This document shows, piece by piece, positions 61,999-64,000 of a stretch of DNA of 64,000 nucleotides. The DNA is taken from positions 1,116,001 to 1,180,000 of the forward strand of contig NZ_CZRP01000013.1 of NCBI RefSeq assembly GCF_001458115.1, read 5' to 3'. Under the pieces are notes generated by a model. It was not told the DNA's origin. It made no database searches and saw nothing but the letters and a program-made list of their open reading frames with translations. The position numbers and the translations under genes were made by a program. Every line of letters begins with the position of its first letter. Position 1 is the first letter of the stretch. This DNA comes from Gracilibacillus massiliensis. GTDB lineage: Bacteria; Bacillota; Bacilli; Bacillales; Amphibacillaceae.

Positions 61999-62829
61999 TT
62001 AACGTAAATCCTCCATTTTTATATGATCCATGTCCGTGTAGGTAATGTTCTCGCCACACATTCCCCAAATAAACGTATAATTACTTGTTGCTGTTCCACA
62101 ATGAATCGACCAGCTTGGCGAAATGACCGCTTGTTCATTTTTGAGAATTAGATGTCTTGTTTCACTTGGTTCCCCCATGAAATGAAAGGCACGTGTATCC
62201 TCTTCCATATCAAAATAGAGATAGACTTCACTACGACGATCATGCGTATGTGCAGGCATCGTGTTCCAGACGCTTCCCGGTTGTAGCATGGTTAAGCCCA
62301 TTTGCAGCTGACAGCTTTCACATACATTAGGATGAATATATTGATGAATTTTTCTTTCATTTAAGGTTCCGGATTCTCCTAACTCTAGCGGCTTAATGTC
62401 TTTTATATCAATTTTCACTGTTGGATAAGTATGGTGTGCGGGCGATGATAACGTGTAAAATTTAGCAGGCTTTGCCGGATCGTTAGAACCAAACCAAACT
62501 TCTTTGGTACCACGACTAACATATAAGCCGTCATGACGTTTCATCTCATACCTTTCTCCATCTAAGACAACGTAACCAGGATTACCAATATTAATAATTC
62601 CTAATTCTCTCCGCTCTAGGAAATAATCTACTCCCAGTTGCTTATCGAGTGTAATCGTTAATTCTTCTGAAGCAGGTGTCACGCCACCGAATATCATACG
62701 ATCGACATGCGTATAGGTTAAATGAACTTTGCCTGCTTCAAATAATTTATCTACCAAAAACTTTTCTCTTAATTCATCGGTATTATATCTTTTTATTTCC
62801 TCTGGGTGATTGGCATAACGTACTTCCAT
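61999..62829 (-). CDS. kduI: 5-keto-4-deoxyuronate isomerase (KduI)
   Basis: A 276-residue KduI of full length. It isomerises 5-keto-4-deoxyuronate (DKI) to DKII. The zinc site is visible as His194 and His196 in PAHTHDRRSEVYLYF, Glu201 and His243 in SWSIHCG. The N-terminal MEVRYANHPEEIKRYNTDELREKFL is typical. It sits between the kinase gene and kduD in one operon; the ATG follows AGGAGG. Confidence 0.95.
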   Translation of the reverse strand: MEVRYANHPEEIKRYNTDELREKFLVDKLFEAGKVHLTYTHVDRMIFGGVTPASEELTITLDKQLGVDYFLERRELGIINIGNPGYVVLDGERYEMKRHDGLYVSRGTKEVWFGSNDPAKPAKFYTLSSPAHHTYPTVKIDIKDIKPLELGESGTLNERKIHQYIHPNVCESCQLQMGLTMLQPGSVWNTMPAHTHDRRSEVYLYFDMEEDTRAFHFMGEPSETRHLILKNEQAVISPSWSIHCGTATSNYTFIWGMCGENITYTDMDHIKMEDLR

Positions 62830-62850
62830 GATTCATTCCTCCTATTAAGA

Positions 62851-63861
62851 TTATCTACTAATCTCTTGATTTACAGTTTCCATAAATTGCGCCACTTCTT
62901 CTGCTTTGAACACATTACCATCTCCTTTAATGCTATGTTTTAAGACAGCATTTGCAATTGCAAAGGAGACCATTTTGTTTTCCTGCCATTGATTTAAGTA
63001 GCTAAAGATGATCCCTGCTGCATAGGCATCCCCCCCACCAATTCGATCAACAACTGGCTCGATCGCATATTCTGAACTTCGATATAACCTGCCATTAGCA
63101 AATAGATTCCCTTGTAATAAATGTTTGGAAGAAGAAATTACTTTTCTTGTAGTGGATGCAAGATAACGAATAGATGGATATTTCTTTTGGATATTTTGAT
63201 AATAATAGTTTAATTGCTGTTCTTCTTCCCAACCTGCTTCCGCTTGTGTGATACCTAATAAATAGATCGCATCCATATGATTACAAAATGCTATATCGAC
63301 ATAGTCTAAAACCTGCTCAAATGCATTTTTCGCCTCTATCTGTGACCAGAGCTTAGCACGATAATTAAAATCGAAACTAACTTTTATACCTTTTTCTTTT
63401 GCAGCTTGCATCGCATGTAACGTAATATCACGTAATTCCTGCGATAATGCTAATGTAATACCTGTTGTATGAAAAAGGTCGACATCTGCTAAAATTGTAT
63501 CCCAGTTAAACTCTTCTACTTTCACTTTAGAAAAGCTTGAATATTTTCGGTCATACGTGACGTTACTTGCCCGATTTGCAATTCCTGATTCTACAAAATA
63601 TAGACCAAGTCGAGCGCCACCAAACAATAGATGATTTATTGAAACCTGATTTGCTAATAAGTATTGTTTACAGCCCTCTCCAATATTGTTATCAGGAACC
63701 TTCGTCAGATACTCTGTTGGTATTCCTAAATGAGCTAAAGAAACGGCAACATTTGCTTCAGCACCACCATAATAAAAGAATAACTGATTGGTTTGCGGTA
63801 ATTTCACAGTCGGATCTGATGATAACCGGAGTAGCATTTCGCCAAATGTTAACACCTTCAT
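62851..63861 (-). CDS. kdgK: 2-keto-3-deoxygluconate kinase
   Basis: A 336-residue PfkB kinase: N-terminal TFGEMLLRL, GGAEANVAVSLAHLG, DFNYRAKLW, and the catalytic VVDRIGGGDAYAAG near the C-terminus. It phosphorylates the 2-keto-3-deoxygluconate made by KduD. It is only distantly similar to the kinase at 909, so the two modules are not a recent duplication. Its ATG overlaps the aldolase TGA (ATGA), coupling their translation. Confidence 0.9.
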   Translation of the reverse strand: MKVLTFGEMLLRLSSDPTVKLPQTNQLFFYYGGAEANVAVSLAHLGIPTEYLTKVPDNNIGEGCKQYLLANQVSINHLLFGGARLGLYFVESGIANRASNVTYDRKYSSFSKVKVEEFNWDTILADVDLFHTTGITLALSQELRDITLHAMQAAKEKGIKVSFDFNYRAKLWSQIEAKNAFEQVLDYVDIAFCNHMDAIYLLGITQAEAGWEEEQQLNYYYQNIQKKYPSIRYLASTTRKVISSSKHLLQGNLFANGRLYRSSEYAIEPVVDRIGGGDAYAAGIIFSYLNQWQENKMVSFAIANAVLKHSIKGDGNVFKAEEVAQFMETVNQEISR

Positions 63862-64000
63862 GGCGTAACCTCTTTTGCTTTTCTGACGTACTCTTTCGCT
63901 AACTCGATAATTTTTTGATAATCTCCATCTTTAGCTGGAGCTATTAAATTGCCACCAATTCCTACTGCAAAAGCTCCATGATTCAACCATTCTTGGACAT
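63858..64000 (-). CDS. KDPG aldolase, C-terminal part
   Basis: The last 47 codons of a gene that continues beyond the right edge. The residues VQEWLNHGAFAVGIGGNLIAP match the C-terminal phosphate-binding region of KDPG aldolases, and the following helix is rich in Lys/Glu. The stop overlaps the start of kdgK. It completes the KduI-KduD-KdgK-aldolase route and is a paralogue of the gene at 271. Confidence 0.82.
   Translation of the reverse strand, partial: VQEWLNHGAFAVGIGGNLIAPAKDGDYQKIIELAKEYVRKAKEVTP

Overview
The window looks like a chromosomal segment of a low-GC, Gram-positive Bacillaceae species, possibly a halophilic or alkaliphilic genus such as Gracilibacillus or Oceanobacillus (inference). 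Supporting signs are AGGAGG-type ribosome binding sites, strongly acidic linkers in the lipoprotein binding proteins, CcpA-type cre sites, a TPP riboswitch, and many proteins recognisable as relatives of Bacillus subtilis families (Yes, Gan, Kdu, HelD, YwbE, YpuA, YabJ). No rRNA, tRNA, CRISPR or prophage genes were seen.

Layout. 1-3855: start of a GH2 beta-galactosidase gene, then a sugar-acid module (aldolase, 2-keto-3-deoxy sugar-acid kinase, galactonate-type dehydratase) with an IclR regulator and tandem operators. 4693-12379: a galactan/galacto-oligosaccharide operon (ABC importer, GH53, GH42) with an AraC regulator. 13016-14212: a lone ROK repressor bracketed by two inverted copies of a dispersed repeat. 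14908-24069: an SDR-AKR pair divergent from a YesMN-type two-component system and a CUT1 sugar importer. 24118-26698: adenine deaminase and a YesL-like membrane protein. 26719-29145: a repeat split by a group II intron. 29153-35129: a second two-component system plus CUT1 importer. 35376-41423: DeoR regulator and rhamnose mutarotase, HAD phosphatase, VOC dioxygenase, TPP riboswitch with thiW, ferredoxin, AKR. 41483-51298: HelD, a heterodimeric ABC exporter and a PhnDCEE importer. 51391-54467: small housekeeping genes. 54638-64000: hexuronate and unsaturated-uronate catabolism (UxaC, UxaE, LacI regulator, KduD, KduI, KdgK, second aldolase), with PH-domain, LarC-like and YwbE genes between.

How it fits together. 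Most of the window feeds plant polysaccharide breakdown products into central metabolism: galactan oligomers via GanSPQ, GH53 and GH42; galacturonate/glucuronate via UxaC and UxaE; pectin-derived DKI via KduI and KduD to 2-keto-3-deoxygluconate; then kinase and aldolase. The three CUT1 importers have no ATPase gene here and probably share one encoded elsewhere. CcpA-like cre sites sit at several of these units, and every binding-protein gene is followed by a stem-loop that could raise its expression over the downstream transport genes.

Unexplained structure. Two intergenic repeat systems stand out. One is a family of seven dispersed, transposase-free copies (about 0.1-0.7 kb) with inverted ends and internal hairpins, one of them split exactly by a group II intron. 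The other is a set of short arrays in which an ACGGGAATT-type core recurs at exactly 21 bp and is then mirrored by inverted cores, with the same 19-bp central spacing at three loci. A fourth locus carries a different core at the same 21-bp period.
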